Assembly (NCBI RefSeq): GCF_001302565.1
Contig: NZ_CP012750.1
Span: 3,720,001 to 3,784,000 of the forward strand
DNA length: 64,000 nucleotides
Origin: Glutamicibacter halophytocola
Lineage (GTDB): Bacteria > Actinomycetota > Actinomycetes > Actinomycetales > Micrococcaceae
Direction of reading: 5' to 3'
Positions 55,747-64,000 of the stretch are shown here, in pieces. The position numbers were made by a program, and so were the translations under genes. The notes under the pieces were generated by a model. It saw only the letters and a program-made list of their open reading frames with translations. It made no database searches and was not told where the DNA came from. Positions within the stretch are counted from its first letter, which is position 1. Every line of letters starts with the position of its first letter.

Positions 55747-56808
55747 CTAGCGGGGCTTTGGCGGTGCGGTGCTCGCACGGATTACCAGCGTTGGGGCAAT
55801 CACCTTCGGAGCTTTGTCCGCCATGGCGCCTTCCAGCAATTCCGTCAGCGCCGCATGGCCCACATCGCGGAACGGCTGGCGCACGGTAGTCAGGGACGGG
55901 ATGAGGAAGTTCGAGATTTGCAGGTCGTCAAACCCGACCACCGAAACATCATTGGGCACTTCGAGCCCGGCTTCCCAGAAGGCTCGCAGAACGCCGGTGG
56001 CCAGGTAGTCATTGGCGGCGAATACTGCCGTAACTTCGCCAGCTCGCACCGAATCGACCAATCGCTTGCCCGCCTCGTAGCCACTGGGCGCCAGCCAGGA
56101 TTCGGCGGGCACCTCGATGACCGGAGCTTTGGCTTCCAGCATTTTTTCTTGCCAGCCAATCTGGCGTTCGGTCGCATCGAACCAGCCGCTCGGACCGGAA
56201 ATGTGGGCGATCTTTCGGTGACCCAAGGCCAGAAGATGGCCGGTGGCCATTCGCGCGCCTTCGCGCTGGTCGATGTACACGTAATGCGCCGGATCCGCGG
56301 CGGGCACCTGGGTGCGCGCGGCCACGACCACCACCGGAATTGTCAGCGCAGCATCATCCAGCGCGTCGATCACCTTTTCGAAAGGCGCAACCATCACCAC
56401 GCCATCAACACCCTGGTCCACCAGATGGCTGAGCGCTTCGCTCGCGCTGTGCGCGTCATAGCGGTCCAGCGCGGTGACAGTCACGAAGTATCCCTGTGCG
56501 CGGGCAGCGGCCTCGATGGCCAGCACGGTGGATTGGGGCCCGAAAAATTCGCTGCCAACGGTGAGAATGCCAATGGTGCTGGAATGCGATGTGGCCAGTG
56601 CACGCGCGGCTCGATTGCGGCGATAGCCGAGCTGGCGAATGGCTTCCATCACCTGATCGCGGGTTCCCTCCCGGACATTTGGATGGTCGTTGAGCACGCG
56701 GGAGACCGTCTGATGGGACACCCCTGCCATGGCCGCCACATCCGCCATCGACGGGGGTCGGTTTCCTGGGCGCCCTTCACCGGGCTGAGCAATGTTCACA
56801 ACGGTCAT
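55747..56808 (-). CDS. LacI-family regulator of the arabinose/galactose array
   Basis: About 353 residues. The helix-turn-helix reads MADVAAMAGVSHQTVSRVLNDHPNV, followed by YRRNRAARALATSHSSTIGIL and a sugar-binding domain (GVVMVAPFEKVIDAL, VFAANDYLATGVL). I chose the ATG at 56808; no ribosome site is clear, and the frame is open to 56865. It lies upstream of araB in the same direction, and the two perfect operators fit its family. It probably represses the ara and transporter operons, with arabinose as inducer. Confidence 0.87.
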   Translation of the reverse strand: MTVVNIAQPGEGRPGNRPPSMADVAAMAGVSHQTVSRVLNDHPNVREGTRDQVMEAIRQLGYRRNRAARALATSHSSTIGILTVGSEFFGPQSTVLAIEAAARAQGYFVTVTALDRYDAHSASEALSHLVDQGVDGVVMVAPFEKVIDALDDAALTIPVVVVAARTQVPAADPAHYVYIDQREGARMATGHLLALGHRKIAHISGPSGWFDATERQIGWQEKMLEAKAPVIEVPAESWLAPSGYEAGKRLVDSVRAGEVTAVFAANDYLATGVLRAFWEAGLEVPNDVSVVGFDDLQISNFLIPSLTTVRQPFRDVGHAALTELLEGAMADKAPKVIAPTLVIRASTAPPKPR

Positions 56809-57361
56809 TATTGCAAAGATCGCTGACCGCACACGCAAGAACTCGCATCTCCGCCCTCGCACCACCGGAAGGTCGCAAAGATCTGGATCCTGGCGACCCT
56901 TTAACGATTATCCGTGTCTCGCTTCAGCATGCCGCGATTAGAAACTACGCAAAATCCACTGTCCCAGTATCGCAAAATCCTCATGAATCGCACGTAAGAG
57001 TAATTATTAACTTAAATGACTGATTTTATAGGTTGTATTGAAATCATCAGGTTGACATGAGCATATACACGCAAGAACAGTCAATAAAAAGCGATAAATT
57101 TACTTCAAAATTTCTATCGTACGCCAAGAGCTTGATACGGGATCGCAGCTGATCCAACACTCCGCGAACATTTTAAGAAAGTCATAGCTGGATGTCTGGG
57201 GGTTCATCCAGCAACGTTCACGGTATGGGGCACCTCGGAAGCAGCTTTCTCGAGTTGGGACAAAGAGATCAAACTTATTGGTTCGCCGAATCGGCGTCCT
57301 TGCCTTAGTCACTTGCATCCGCGGCATTCCGTGCCCGATAAGCATCAGGGGTGGTGTGCTT
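56809..57361. other. A+T-rich gap between the arabinose regulator and the MFS gene
   Basis: 553 bases without a supported gene. The stretch at about 56990-57120 is far richer in A+T than anything else in the window. A GCTGGATG/CATCCAGC stem-loop at 57187-57212 may end the MFS transcript. An 81-codon minus-strand frame (57100-57345) has no ribosome site or known domain. The region probably includes the promoter of the LacI gene and may be the remnant of a foreign insert. Confidence 0.5.
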
Positions 57362-58858
57362 CTAACGCTGGGCGATTGTCGCAGACTTGGCCTGGAAAAT
57401 TGCTCCGCTAGAAACAGCTTCTTCGATTACTTCCAGCGTCCGCCCCCGAGTTTCTGGAACCTGGGTAGCCACAAAGTACAGGGCCACCGCTCCAACGCCG
57501 GCAAAGATTAAGAAAGAGCCAGTGATTCCAACGCCTGAGACCAATGAAGGGAAGAACAATGTCAGTACACCGTTGGTTCCCCATCCAAAGAACACCGAGA
57601 TACCGATACCCAAGCCGCGCATGTGCAAGGGGAAAATTTCAGCTAACCAAACCCAGACAGCAACACTCAAGAATGTCTGCATCGAGGCCACAAAAGCCAC
57701 TACCAAAATCAGGATGACAATAGGGCGCAGCGCACTTCCTACCGGCAACAGCAGGCTGGCGAAGGCCACGAACAAATGGCAAGTGGTGGTCAATGACAGA
57801 CCGATCATAAATGTTGTTCGGCGATCAAGCCGGTCCATATTGCGCAAAGCAATCACGCCGCCAATCACAGCAACTACGCCAAAAGCGATGTTGGCCAAGA
57901 CCGCCTGCTGCGTTGTCATTCCAGCCTCTTCAAGTACTCGCGTTCCGTAGTACATGATTGAGTTAATCCCGGTGAGCTGCTGCATGGTCGCCACGCCGAT
58001 GCCAACGCCAACAATGCGCAATAACCACTTGTTAGCCAACACCGCTTTGATGCCTACGGGCGTGTTCTTCCGTTGTTCTCTATCGGTGACAGCCTGGATT
58101 TGGCGGGCCTCGGCGAGCGCCCGTCCAGGTGACCGCACGGTCTTCAGCACATCAAGGGCCTTGTCGTAGTCGCCCTTCTCCACGAGCCAGCGAGGAGATT
58201 CGGGCATGCGCAGCATCCCGAAGAACAGAGCCAGGGCTGGCAACGCACAAATGGAGAACATGATGCGCCAGACACCGTCCATGCTTTCACCAAGCCAGGT
58301 GTCTAGAACCGCGTTTATCACGAAGGCGGCTAGTTGGCCTGAAACAATGGCTAACTCGTTGCGGCCGGTGATGGAGCCACGTATCTCGTACGGCGCCATC
58401 TCAGCCAGGTAAACGGGAGCCACGGTGGATGCACCACCCACGGCCAGCCCGAGCATGATTCTTCCAGCGATCAGAACGCTGAACCCTGTTGGAGAGAACG
58501 TCCCCGCTTCGGGGCTCGAGGGAGAGAACACTACCAACAGGGTTCCGACAAAGAACAGCACGGCCAGCGAAATGATGGTTTTGCGTCTGCCCCATGAATC
58601 AGCGATTTGTCCCGCAACGAGCGCACCAACCGCTGCGGCAAAAACCAAAGAACTGATCACGACGCCAACTTGCAAGAGATTCAGCCCCAGCTCCATTGCC
58701 ATCGGGCCTTCAGCACCATTTGCAACACCGGTGTCGTATCCAAAGAGCAGGCCGCCAAAGCAGGCGATAGTAGAGATCAAGCCAAGTCGTTTAGAGTGCG
58801 GTCCAGTGGTCAGGGACGGCAGGATCGAGTCGGCAGCAAGATTCCGCGCGTTGGGCAT
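57362..58858 (-). CDS. MFS sugar/cyclitol transporter, paralogue of the one at 29235
   Basis: 498 residues, sugar porter family, same motifs as its paralogue: FGYDTGVANGAEGPMAMELGL, GQIADSWGRRKT, GLAVGGASTVAPVYLAEMAP, QQLTGINSIMYYGTRVLEEAG, PETRGRTLEVIEE. By eye the two proteins are identical over long stretches across their full length, so they come from a duplication. It is divergent from the isomerase-dehydrogenase pair at 59280, which suggests cyclitol or related sugar uptake. An IolT-like function is likely but not proven. Confidence 0.88.
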   Translation of the reverse strand: MPNARNLAADSILPSLTTGPHSKRLGLISTIACFGGLLFGYDTGVANGAEGPMAMELGLNLLQVGVVISSLVFAAAVGALVAGQIADSWGRRKTIISLAVLFFVGTLLVVFSPSSPEAGTFSPTGFSVLIAGRIMLGLAVGGASTVAPVYLAEMAPYEIRGSITGRNELAIVSGQLAAFVINAVLDTWLGESMDGVWRIMFSICALPALALFFGMLRMPESPRWLVEKGDYDKALDVLKTVRSPGRALAEARQIQAVTDREQRKNTPVGIKAVLANKWLLRIVGVGIGVATMQQLTGINSIMYYGTRVLEEAGMTTQQAVLANIAFGVVAVIGGVIALRNMDRLDRRTTFMIGLSLTTTCHLFVAFASLLLPVGSALRPIVILILVVAFVASMQTFLSVAVWVWLAEIFPLHMRGLGIGISVFFGWGTNGVLTLFFPSLVSGVGITGSFLIFAGVGAVALYFVATQVPETRGRTLEVIEEAVSSGAIFQAKSATIAQR

Positions 58859-59279
58859 AGATACTCCTCTGGTCTACCGGTAAAAAGCTCTTTGGCCCGG
58901 AGCCGTGGCTAATTCCCCTGCGCACCGCTCGCTTTCACTCGGTGCAGCACGGTCGGGACAGAGTGGCCATTTGTGCCTGAACGCCAAATTCCACGTTATT
59001 CGTCATGGACTTGATGTTCTCTCGGCGGCCGGTTGCACCGCCTTGCCCACCTAATAGTTTCATCCAATGCGCGCTCATCCAAGCTCGCTGCCCCGTCTCC
59101 TTGGAGTCCTGTTCAACAGCGCTTTCTGTGATTCCAAAAAATTGCGCCCATCCCCGCAAAAATTGGACATCAACGCCTATCTTTCCAGTGGGATATGGGC
59201 CTATGATTTCTAATAGTCTTTGTACTGACAACTGTACATATGAACTTGATTTCAGCCCTGCCAAAGCCAAGGAGGACCC
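58859..59279. other. Divergent control region, MFS gene / isomerase operon
   Basis: 421 bases. It holds the promoters of the two divergent units and a TGTAC palindrome at 59221. A minus-strand frame is open for about 100 codons (58935-59240), with a protein-like composition (HWMKLLGGQGGATGRREN, VEFGVQAQMATLS) but no start or known domain. It could be a decayed gene. Confidence 0.5.
59221..59238. promoter_or_regulatory. TGTAC-N8-GTACA palindrome before the isomerase operon
   Basis: TGTACTGACAACTGTACA: perfect five-base arms, with extra symmetric G and C inside. It lies 42 bases upstream of the GTG start, a typical operator position. No regulator gene is adjacent, so the protein is unknown. 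Confidence 0.55.
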
Positions 59280-60164
59280 GTGGCAAAACTCTCCATGAAT
59301 GTCACAACAAGTTTTTACGGAAACGTGGCAACCGACATTGCTGCTGCCCGGTCGGCAGGATTCGGCGGCATCGAACTGCAAAGCCCGAAACTCTATCGCT
59401 ATCTTGACGCCGGCTACTCGGTGCACACACTTCCAGAAATGCTCACCGGGCTTGAAGTCACAGGCATCGGCGCGGTCCTCGACCTCGAACGCCAGGGCAC
59501 AGCTCGCGATCAGATGCTCCGCGAAGTCCAGCGGATGGCCGAAATCGCCACAGTGGTCGGCGCACCGATCCTGCAAATGTGCACTGGGCCGGTGGACTGG
59601 AACGTGGTCAAGGATTTCAAGGCCGGACGCCTTGCCGATTCCGATGGCCGCTACCGCGGAACCCTTGGTCTTCCAGAGTCGGAGGCACTTGCCGTTGCGG
59701 CAGACAACGTCGGTGCTGCAGCCGATATCGCCGCTGATCACGGGTTGGAGATCTACCTGGAGCCCCTGGCATGGTCCAACATCAACCGTTGCCGCCAGGC
59801 CCTGGAAATCATTGAACGCTGCGGCCGCGAGAACGTCGGAATCGCCTTGGACACCTGGCATTTTTGGACTGTCGGCGACACCTTGGAGGAGGTCGCCGCG
59901 CTGCCCAAGGAAATCATCAAGGCCGCGCATATTTCCGACGGCCTGGATCTGGACCGCGAACGTGATGTTCCCGCCCAAGACGTGCACCGCAATGTCGTGA
60001 TCGGCGGTGGCGCCATTCCATTGCAGCAGTGGGTGGATGCCATCAAGTCCACCGGCTACGACGGCTGGTGGGTGTCCGAGATGTTCTCCGACCGCGCCAA
60101 TGAACACGACTTCCACAAGGTTGCCAGCACCATGCGCAACCTTCTGGACATCATGATTTCCTAG
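59280..60164 (+). CDS. TIM-barrel sugar/cyclitol isomerase (IolE/IolH-like)
   Basis: 294 residues, xylose isomerase-like TIM barrel. Metal-ligand segments: GGIELQSPKLYRYL, LEIYLEPLAWSN, GIALDTWHFWTVGD and KAAHISDGLDLDRERD, with WWVSEMFSDRANEHD near the end. It starts at GTG with AAGGAGG four bases upstream; ORF and family length agree. It is followed 28 bases later by a Gfo/Idh dehydrogenase, the same pairing as at 37489-39401. Possible roles are inosose isomerase or dehydratase, or keto-sugar epimerase. Confidence 0.82.
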   Translation: MAKLSMNVTTSFYGNVATDIAAARSAGFGGIELQSPKLYRYLDAGYSVHTLPEMLTGLEVTGIGAVLDLERQGTARDQMLREVQRMAEIATVVGAPILQMCTGPVDWNVVKDFKAGRLADSDGRYRGTLGLPESEALAVAADNVGAAADIAADHGLEIYLEPLAWSNINRCRQALEIIERCGRENVGIALDTWHFWTVGDTLEEVAALPKEIIKAAHISDGLDLDRERDVPAQDVHRNVVIGGGAIPLQQWVDAIKSTGYDGWWVSEMFSDRANEHDFHKVASTMRNLLDIMIS

Positions 60165-60192
60165 CTGCCAACTACTTCGTACGGATCCCAAA

Positions 60193-61194
60193 ATGCAAAA
60201 ATTTGCCTTGATCGGCGCTGGCTTCATTGGCTCAGTGCACGCACACAACCTGGCTTCGCACCCAGACGTTGACTTCAAGCTGGTCTACGATATCGACCTC
60301 CAGCGCGCCACCACGCTGGCCGCACAACATGGCGCCACAGCGGCAGCATCACTAGATCAGATCTTCGAGAACAATGACCTTGATGCGGTTTTCATCGCCT
60401 CATCCACCGATTCCCACGCGCAGAACCTCCGTCATGCGGCCGACGCAGGCCTGGCAGCATTGGTTGAAAAGCCAATCGACCTGGACCTGGAAACCGCCAA
60501 ATCAACGGTAGCCTACGTGGAACGCGCTGGAATCAAGGCCATGGTGAACTTCAATCGGCGCTTTGATCGCGCCCACGCAGAGCTGAAAGAGCTCGTGCAC
60601 ACCGGAAGAATCGGAGATGTCGCGCTGCTCCAGCTCACCTCGCGCGGGCCAGCGCTGCCGCCGGTGGACTACCTGAAAAGCTCTGGCGGCCAATTCCGCG
60701 ACCAGGCCGTCCATTTTTATGATTTGGCCCGCTGGATCACCGGACAGGATCCGGTGAAGATCCATGCCTACGGCTCGGCCTTGGCGGCTCCCGAGATCGC
60801 AGAGTTCGGGGACGTGGATACCTCGATCAGCTCGCTGCTCTTTCCCGATGGGTCGCTGGCGCAAATCGATTGCGTGCGCCACACCAATTACGGCTACGAC
60901 GAACGCATCGAGGCACTGGGGTCGGAGGGCATGGCCGAATCCGAGCGGCAGCGTTCGGGCCATGTCACCCTGCTCCAAGGACAGCAAGCGCAGTCCCACG
61001 GCCTGCACGGAAACTGGTTCGACAGGGTCCAGCCAACGTACGCTGCGAGCCTGGGCGCCTTTGTCCAGGCCCTGGAGGACGATCGCGAAGTGCCCATTAC
61101 TCTTCGCGAAGGACTCAAATCCCAGGCCATCGCCCAAGCTGCGGTTCGCTCCGCAGCTTCGGGACGCAGCGAAACGATCGACTACTCGCTCTAG
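60193..61194 (+). CDS. Inositol 2-dehydrogenase-like oxidoreductase
   Basis: 333 residues, Gfo/Idh/MocA family, IolG branch. LIGAGFIGSVHAHNL binds NAD; LVEKPIDLDLET has the catalytic Lys; NFNRRFDRAH and SGGQFRDQAVHFYDLARW carry the substrate-site Arg, Asp and His. It resembles the protein at 38388 along its length, with the same Lys-Pro-Ile-Asp-Leu-Asp motif. It forms a pair with the TIM-barrel protein at 59280. A strong terminator follows. Confidence 0.83.
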   Translation: MQKFALIGAGFIGSVHAHNLASHPDVDFKLVYDIDLQRATTLAAQHGATAAASLDQIFENNDLDAVFIASSTDSHAQNLRHAADAGLAALVEKPIDLDLETAKSTVAYVERAGIKAMVNFNRRFDRAHAELKELVHTGRIGDVALLQLTSRGPALPPVDYLKSSGGQFRDQAVHFYDLARWITGQDPVKIHAYGSALAAPEIAEFGDVDTSISSLLFPDGSLAQIDCVRHTNYGYDERIEALGSEGMAESERQRSGHVTLLQGQQAQSHGLHGNWFDRVQPTYAASLGAFVQALEDDREVPITLREGLKSQAIAQAAVRSAASGRSETIDYSL

Positions 61195-61206
61195 GTGCCG
61201 CAACAG

Positions 61207-61256
61207 CCAAATGGCCCGGCCCCTTTCACCATGGTGAAAGGGGCCGGGCCATTTGG
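61207..61256. terminator. Very strong stem-loop between convergent units
   Basis: Two perfectly complementary 24-base arms (61207-61230 and 61233-61256) with almost no loop, placed between the dehydrogenase stop and the ABC ATPase stop. It should end transcription from both sides, although the flanking T-run is short. Confidence 0.8.
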
Positions 61257-61276
61257 GCATTGATTGCATCAGGCTG

Positions 61277-62161
61277 CTAGTTGGGGGCTGCGCCTGCCTC
61301 GGCTTCAGCCAGTTCCTCGGCGTGCCCGCCAAGTTGTTCGAGCTCGTGAGCCAGCTCGGCCAATTCGGCGCCACCGGCCATCTGGGCGGTCAGCTCCTCG
61401 ACGGTGATTTCCGACTTGGAATAGTACCCGATGGAGCGTCCGCGCTTGAGCAGCAGGAACGAGTCGCCCACCGGATATGCGTGGTGGGGGTTGTGCGTAA
61501 TGAAGATGACGCCCAGCCCGCGATCGCGCGCCTGCAGGATGTAGCGGAGCACCACGCCCGACTGCTTGACGCCCAAGGCGGCCGTTGGCTCATCGAGGAT
61601 CAGGACCTTGGCACCGAAATACACTGCACGGGCGATGGCAACACACTGGCGTTCACCACCTGAGAGCTGGCCAATCGGCTGTTCCACGTCGCGCAGGTCG
61701 ATCCCCATGTCGGAGAGCTCCTGCTTGGTGATGTCCTTCATCTTCTGCACATCAAGCTTCTTGAATGGACCCGCACCGGTGGTGAGCTCCGAGCCAAGGA
61801 AGAAGTTGCGCCAGATCGGCATTAGCGGAACTACGGCCAGATCCTGGTACACCGCGGCGATGCCGGCATCCAGTGCGATGCGCGGGCTCTTGAGCTTGAT
61901 GGCAGAGCCATGCAGGTTGAACTCGCCCTCGTCATGCTGGTGCAGTCCGGCGATGATCTTGATCAGCGTGGACTTTCCGGCACCGTTGTCACCGAGCACG
62001 CAGGTCACCTTACCCGGGTCAACCACCATGTCCACACCGCGCAGGGCGATGATGCTGCCATAGTGCTTGCCGACGCCCTTGAGGGTCAGCAGGTTGTCGC
62101 TGGTTTTGGGCTCGAGCTTTTCGAGCAGCTCTTCGGCCTTCTTGTTCTGTCGATTTTTCAT
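61277..62161 (-). CDS. CUT2-type sugar ABC transporter ATPase, single domain
   Basis: 294 residues with one ATPase domain: Walker [14 protein letters not shown], signature [15 protein letters not shown], Walker [13 protein letters not shown], and the H-loop FITHNPHH. Most CUT2 ATPases have two domains, but the single-domain FrcA/inositol-type subgroup is known. The C-terminus is a Glu/Ala-rich tail. I chose the ATG at 62161 (MKNRQNKK), which has AAGGA at a better distance than the ATG at 62167. Last gene of the transporter operon. Confidence 0.85.
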   Translation of the reverse strand: MKNRQNKKAEELLEKLEPKTSDNLLTLKGVGKHYGSIIALRGVDMVVDPGKVTCVLGDNGAGKSTLIKIIAGLHQHDEGEFNLHGSAIKLKSPRIALDAGIAAVYQDLAVVPLMPIWRNFFLGSELTTGAGPFKKLDVQKMKDITKQELSDMGIDLRDVEQPIGQLSGGERQCVAIARAVYFGAKVLILDEPTAALGVKQSGVVLRYILQARDRGLGVIFITHNPHHAYPVGDSFLLLKRGRSIGYYSKSEITVEELTAQMAGGAELAELAHELEQLGGHAEELAEAEAGAAPN

Positions 62162-62179
62162 GATCATGTCCTTGGCTTC

Positions 62180-63244
62180 CTACTTGCTGGATTCCGCGCG
62201 CTTTTTCACCACGATGTTCACGACCGTGGCCAGCAGCAGCATCAGACCCAGGAAGAACTTGAACCAGTCCGGGTTCCAATCGGCGTAGACGATGCCCTTA
62301 TTGGCCATGCCGAAGATGAAGGCGCCGATGGCACCACCGATGGCTGAACCGTAGCCACCGGTGAGCAGGCAGCCGCCGATCACCGCGGCAATGATGTAGA
62401 GGAATTCGTTGCCGATGCCTTCACCTGACTGCACTGCGTCGAAGGCGAACAGGTTGTGCATGCCCAAGACCCAGCCGCAGAAGCCGACGGCCATGAACAG
62501 GCCAATCTTGGTGCGGACTACCGGTACACCGACGGCACGAGCGGCCTTTTCATCGCCGCCGATGGCGAAGATCCAGTTGCCGACTTTGGTGCGGAGCAAG
62601 ATCCACGAGGCCACGATGACCAGCGCGATCCAGATGAAGACAGTCACCTTCACATCGATTCCGGCAATACTCACCGACGAAGCGAAGACTGCCTTGGCAC
62701 TCTGGAAACCGTCCATGTCCGCAATGGAAGGAGAGGAGACCGAGCCGCCGATGGCTCGGGTCAGGCCCAAGTTCAGGCCGGTAAGCATCAGGAAGCTGGC
62801 CAGAGTCACGATGAAGGATGGCAGCTTGGTCTTGATCAGGATGATTCCGTTGATGAATCCGATCAGCAACGATACGACCAGCGCCAAGACGACACCGACC
62901 CAGACATTCATGCCGAAATACCAGGAAATCAGCGAGGCGCTCAGGGCCGAGGAGATCACCGCGACACCGGTGGACAGGTCGAATTCGCCACCGATCATCA
63001 GCAATGACACGCCCACTGCCATGATTCCGATGGTTGACGCGCCATACAGGACGGTGGCCAGGGAAGCCGGGGACAAGAAGACCGGGGCGACGATGGCAAA
63101 GAAGACGAACAGTGCCACGGCGCCTACCAGGGCGCCGATCTCCGGGCGGCCCAGGAGAATGGATAGCGTGCTTTTCTTGCCGACTCGCTCGTCTTGCTCA
63201 GCGGCGCTTTTCTTATGCGAGGGTGAGGCTGTTAGTGATGACAT
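62180..63244 (-). CDS. Sugar ABC transporter permease
   Basis: 354 residues with about 10 hydrophobic segments. Typical CUT2 permease pieces are GVSLLMIGGEFDLSTGVAVI, KLPSFIVTLASFLMLTGLNLG and GNEFLYIIAAVIGGCLLTGGYG. A basic N-terminus precedes the first membrane segment. I chose the ATG at 63244 with ACGGAGG upstream; the frame is open to 63301. It lies between the binding protein and the ATPase. The neighbouring cyclitol genes suggest inositol or a similar substrate. Confidence 0.87.
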   Translation of the reverse strand: MSSLTASPSHKKSAAEQDERVGKKSTLSILLGRPEIGALVGAVALFVFFAIVAPVFLSPASLATVLYGASTIGIMAVGVSLLMIGGEFDLSTGVAVISSALSASLISWYFGMNVWVGVVLALVVSLLIGFINGIILIKTKLPSFIVTLASFLMLTGLNLGLTRAIGGSVSSPSIADMDGFQSAKAVFASSVSIAGIDVKVTVFIWIALVIVASWILLRTKVGNWIFAIGGDEKAARAVGVPVVRTKIGLFMAVGFCGWVLGMHNLFAFDAVQSGEGIGNEFLYIIAAVIGGCLLTGGYGSAIGGAIGAFIFGMANKGIVYADWNPDWFKFFLGLMLLLATVVNIVVKKRAESSK

Positions 63245-63316
63245 GAGTTTTCCTCCGTGTCCAAGATGCGTGCCTGCAGGTTGCAGCAACCTGCAGGACA
63301 CGCGCTGGGGACGTGG

Positions 63317-64000
63317 CTAGCGGACGCCTTCTTCGGCGAAACTGGTGATTTTCTCTGCCACGGCCTTATCGACGATGGCAGGGCCGGTCAACGTTGCCTG
63401 TCCGCCGCCAATCGTGAATCCGCCACGGTAGTTCTGCCACAGGGCATCAACCGCCATGTAGCCCTGCAACCATGGTTGCTGGTCCACGGTGAACAGCACG
63501 TTGCCCTTGGTGATTTCCTGGACAAGCTGCGCGTTCATGTCGAAGGATGCGACTTCAACCTTCGAATTGGCCGTTGCCTTGGCTTTGAGCAAGGTCATGG
63601 TGAAAGGAGCGCCCAAGCCGATGATGGCATCAGCCTGCTTGTCGGATTGGAGCTTGGCAGTGGCAGTGGATTCAACCTGCGTCATATCTGTGCCTTGGAC
63701 GTAGAGCACCTCGGTGCCTGGGATAACCTTCTTCACGCCGGCGCATCGGGCTTCAAGGCCAACGTGTCCTTGTTCCTGGATCACGCAGATAGGCTTCTTG
63801 AGACCGGCTTCCTTGAGCTTTTCACCGGCCGCTTCGCCGGCGAGCTGCTCATTGGATCCGAAGTGGGCGAAGACGCCAAGGTCCTTGAACCGGTCTTCGC
63901 CAGCGTTCAGGCTGACGATGGGAATCCCGGCGTCGGTGGCCTTTTTCAGCGCGCCCTTCATGGCATCCGGCTTGGCCAGGGTTACTGCAATGCCGTCGAC
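63317..64000 (-). CDS. Sugar-binding protein of the ABC transporter, C-terminal part (cut by window edge)
   Basis: The frame runs past the right edge; 227 residues are visible, from VDGIAVTLAKPDAMKGAL to the stop. The type I periplasmic-binding fold is clear: GIPIVSLNAGEDRFKDLGVFAHFGSNEQLAGEAAG, a Cys pair (PICVIQEQGHVGLEARCAG), VASFDMNAQLVQEI and FTVDQQPWLQGYMAVDAL. This matches ribose/inositol-type binding proteins. The internal ATG at 63961 is not the start. It is the first gene of the operon; its signal peptide lies beyond the window. Confidence 0.88.
   Translation of the reverse strand, partial: VDGIAVTLAKPDAMKGALKKATDAGIPIVSLNAGEDRFKDLGVFAHFGSNEQLAGEAAGEKLKEAGLKKPICVIQEQGHVGLEARCAGVKKVIPGTEVLYVQGTDMTQVESTATAKLQSDKQADAIIGLGAPFTMTLLKAKATANSKVEVASFDMNAQLVQEITKGNVLFTVDQQPWLQGYMAVDALWQNYRGGFTIGGGQATLTGPAIVDKAVAEKITSFAEEGVR

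Noticed and set aside
58935..60278. 447-codon minus-strand ORF as a single gene
   Set aside because: Most of it is antisense to the isomerase and the start of the dehydrogenase, both well supported. Only the part beyond 59240 remains unexplained and is listed as a low-interest finding.
1..64000. tRNA, rRNA, riboswitch or CRISPR features
   Set aside because: No cloverleaf with a T-arm, no rRNA-like segment, no regularly spaced repeats and no riboswitch-type leader were found when reading both strands by eye; a covariance-model scan would be decisive.

Overview
The window looks like chromosome from a soil- or plant-associated high-GC actinobacterium of the Micrococcaceae (Arthrobacter, Glutamicibacter or Paenarthrobacter type). 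This is inferred from the G/C-rich third codon positions, a mycothiol-dependent isomerase-like protein, an LCP-family cell-wall protein, an Fe-ADH maleylacetate reductase and an actinobacterial style of sugar catabolism. I see no rRNA, tRNA, CRISPR array, phage gene or intact insertion sequence. Almost everything is carbohydrate, cyclitol, ureide or aromatic catabolism with its transporters and local regulators.

Layout. (1) 1-6.5 kb: an L-rhamnose operon on the minus strand (mutarotase, isomerase, MFS transporter, aldolase-dehydrogenase fusion, kinase cut by the window edge), divergent from a LacI regulator. Two LacI-type operators lie between them. (2) 6.6-13.1 kb: unlinked genes (small acidic protein, LysR, LCP protein, pRiA4b ORF-3-type protein, mycothiol-dependent isomerase family, CobW GTPase). 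(3) 13.4-18.2 kb: a ureide/glyoxylate operon (malate synthase, a CitE-like uncharacterised protein, ureidoglycine aminohydrolase) divergent from an IclR regulator. (4) 18.2-27.5 kb: MFS plus GntR with a 10+3+10 palindrome, an ABC exporter, a C4-dicarboxylate carrier, and two TetR units (SDR, aldo/keto reductase), each with a palindrome in the divergent gap. (5) 27.5-39.4 kb: the most unusual region. Hydroxyquinol 1,2-dioxygenase and maleylacetate reductase sit among inositol-dehydrogenase-type oxidoreductases, a TIM-barrel isomerase, an aldo/keto reductase and an inositol-type MFS carrier. The region encodes a regulator made of two complete IclR proteins in tandem. Four copies of a GGACA-N3-TGTCC palindrome frame its transcription units. 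(6) 39.5-44.1 kb: nitrilase-family amidase, another Gfo/Idh/MocA enzyme, an alpha/beta hydrolase and a condensation domain-GNAT fusion. (7) 44.1-56.8 kb: one long minus-strand array for L-arabinose and D-galactose: LacI regulator, araB-araD-araA, a CUT2 ABC transporter, aldose 1-epimerase, galT, galK. Two identical 14-bp LacI operators precede araB and the transporter. (8) 57.4-64 kb: a second cyclitol-type set: an MFS paralogue of the one in region 5, a TIM-barrel isomerase, a Gfo/Idh dehydrogenase and a CUT2 ABC transporter cut by the window edge.

How the genes work together. Regions 1 and 7 are complete pentose/deoxyhexose/galactose routes with coupled transport and repression. Region 3 feeds ureide-derived glyoxylate into malate. 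Region 5 has the lower hydroxyquinol pathway (ring cleavage, then reduction to 3-oxoadipate) but no aromatic monooxygenase. Its upstream enzymes are sugar or cyclitol oxidoreductases. My main hypothesis is that a cyclitol or glycoside is oxidised and dehydrated or cleaved to hydroxyquinol, and that the tandem IclR protein controls this. That is inference from gene content and needs biochemical testing.
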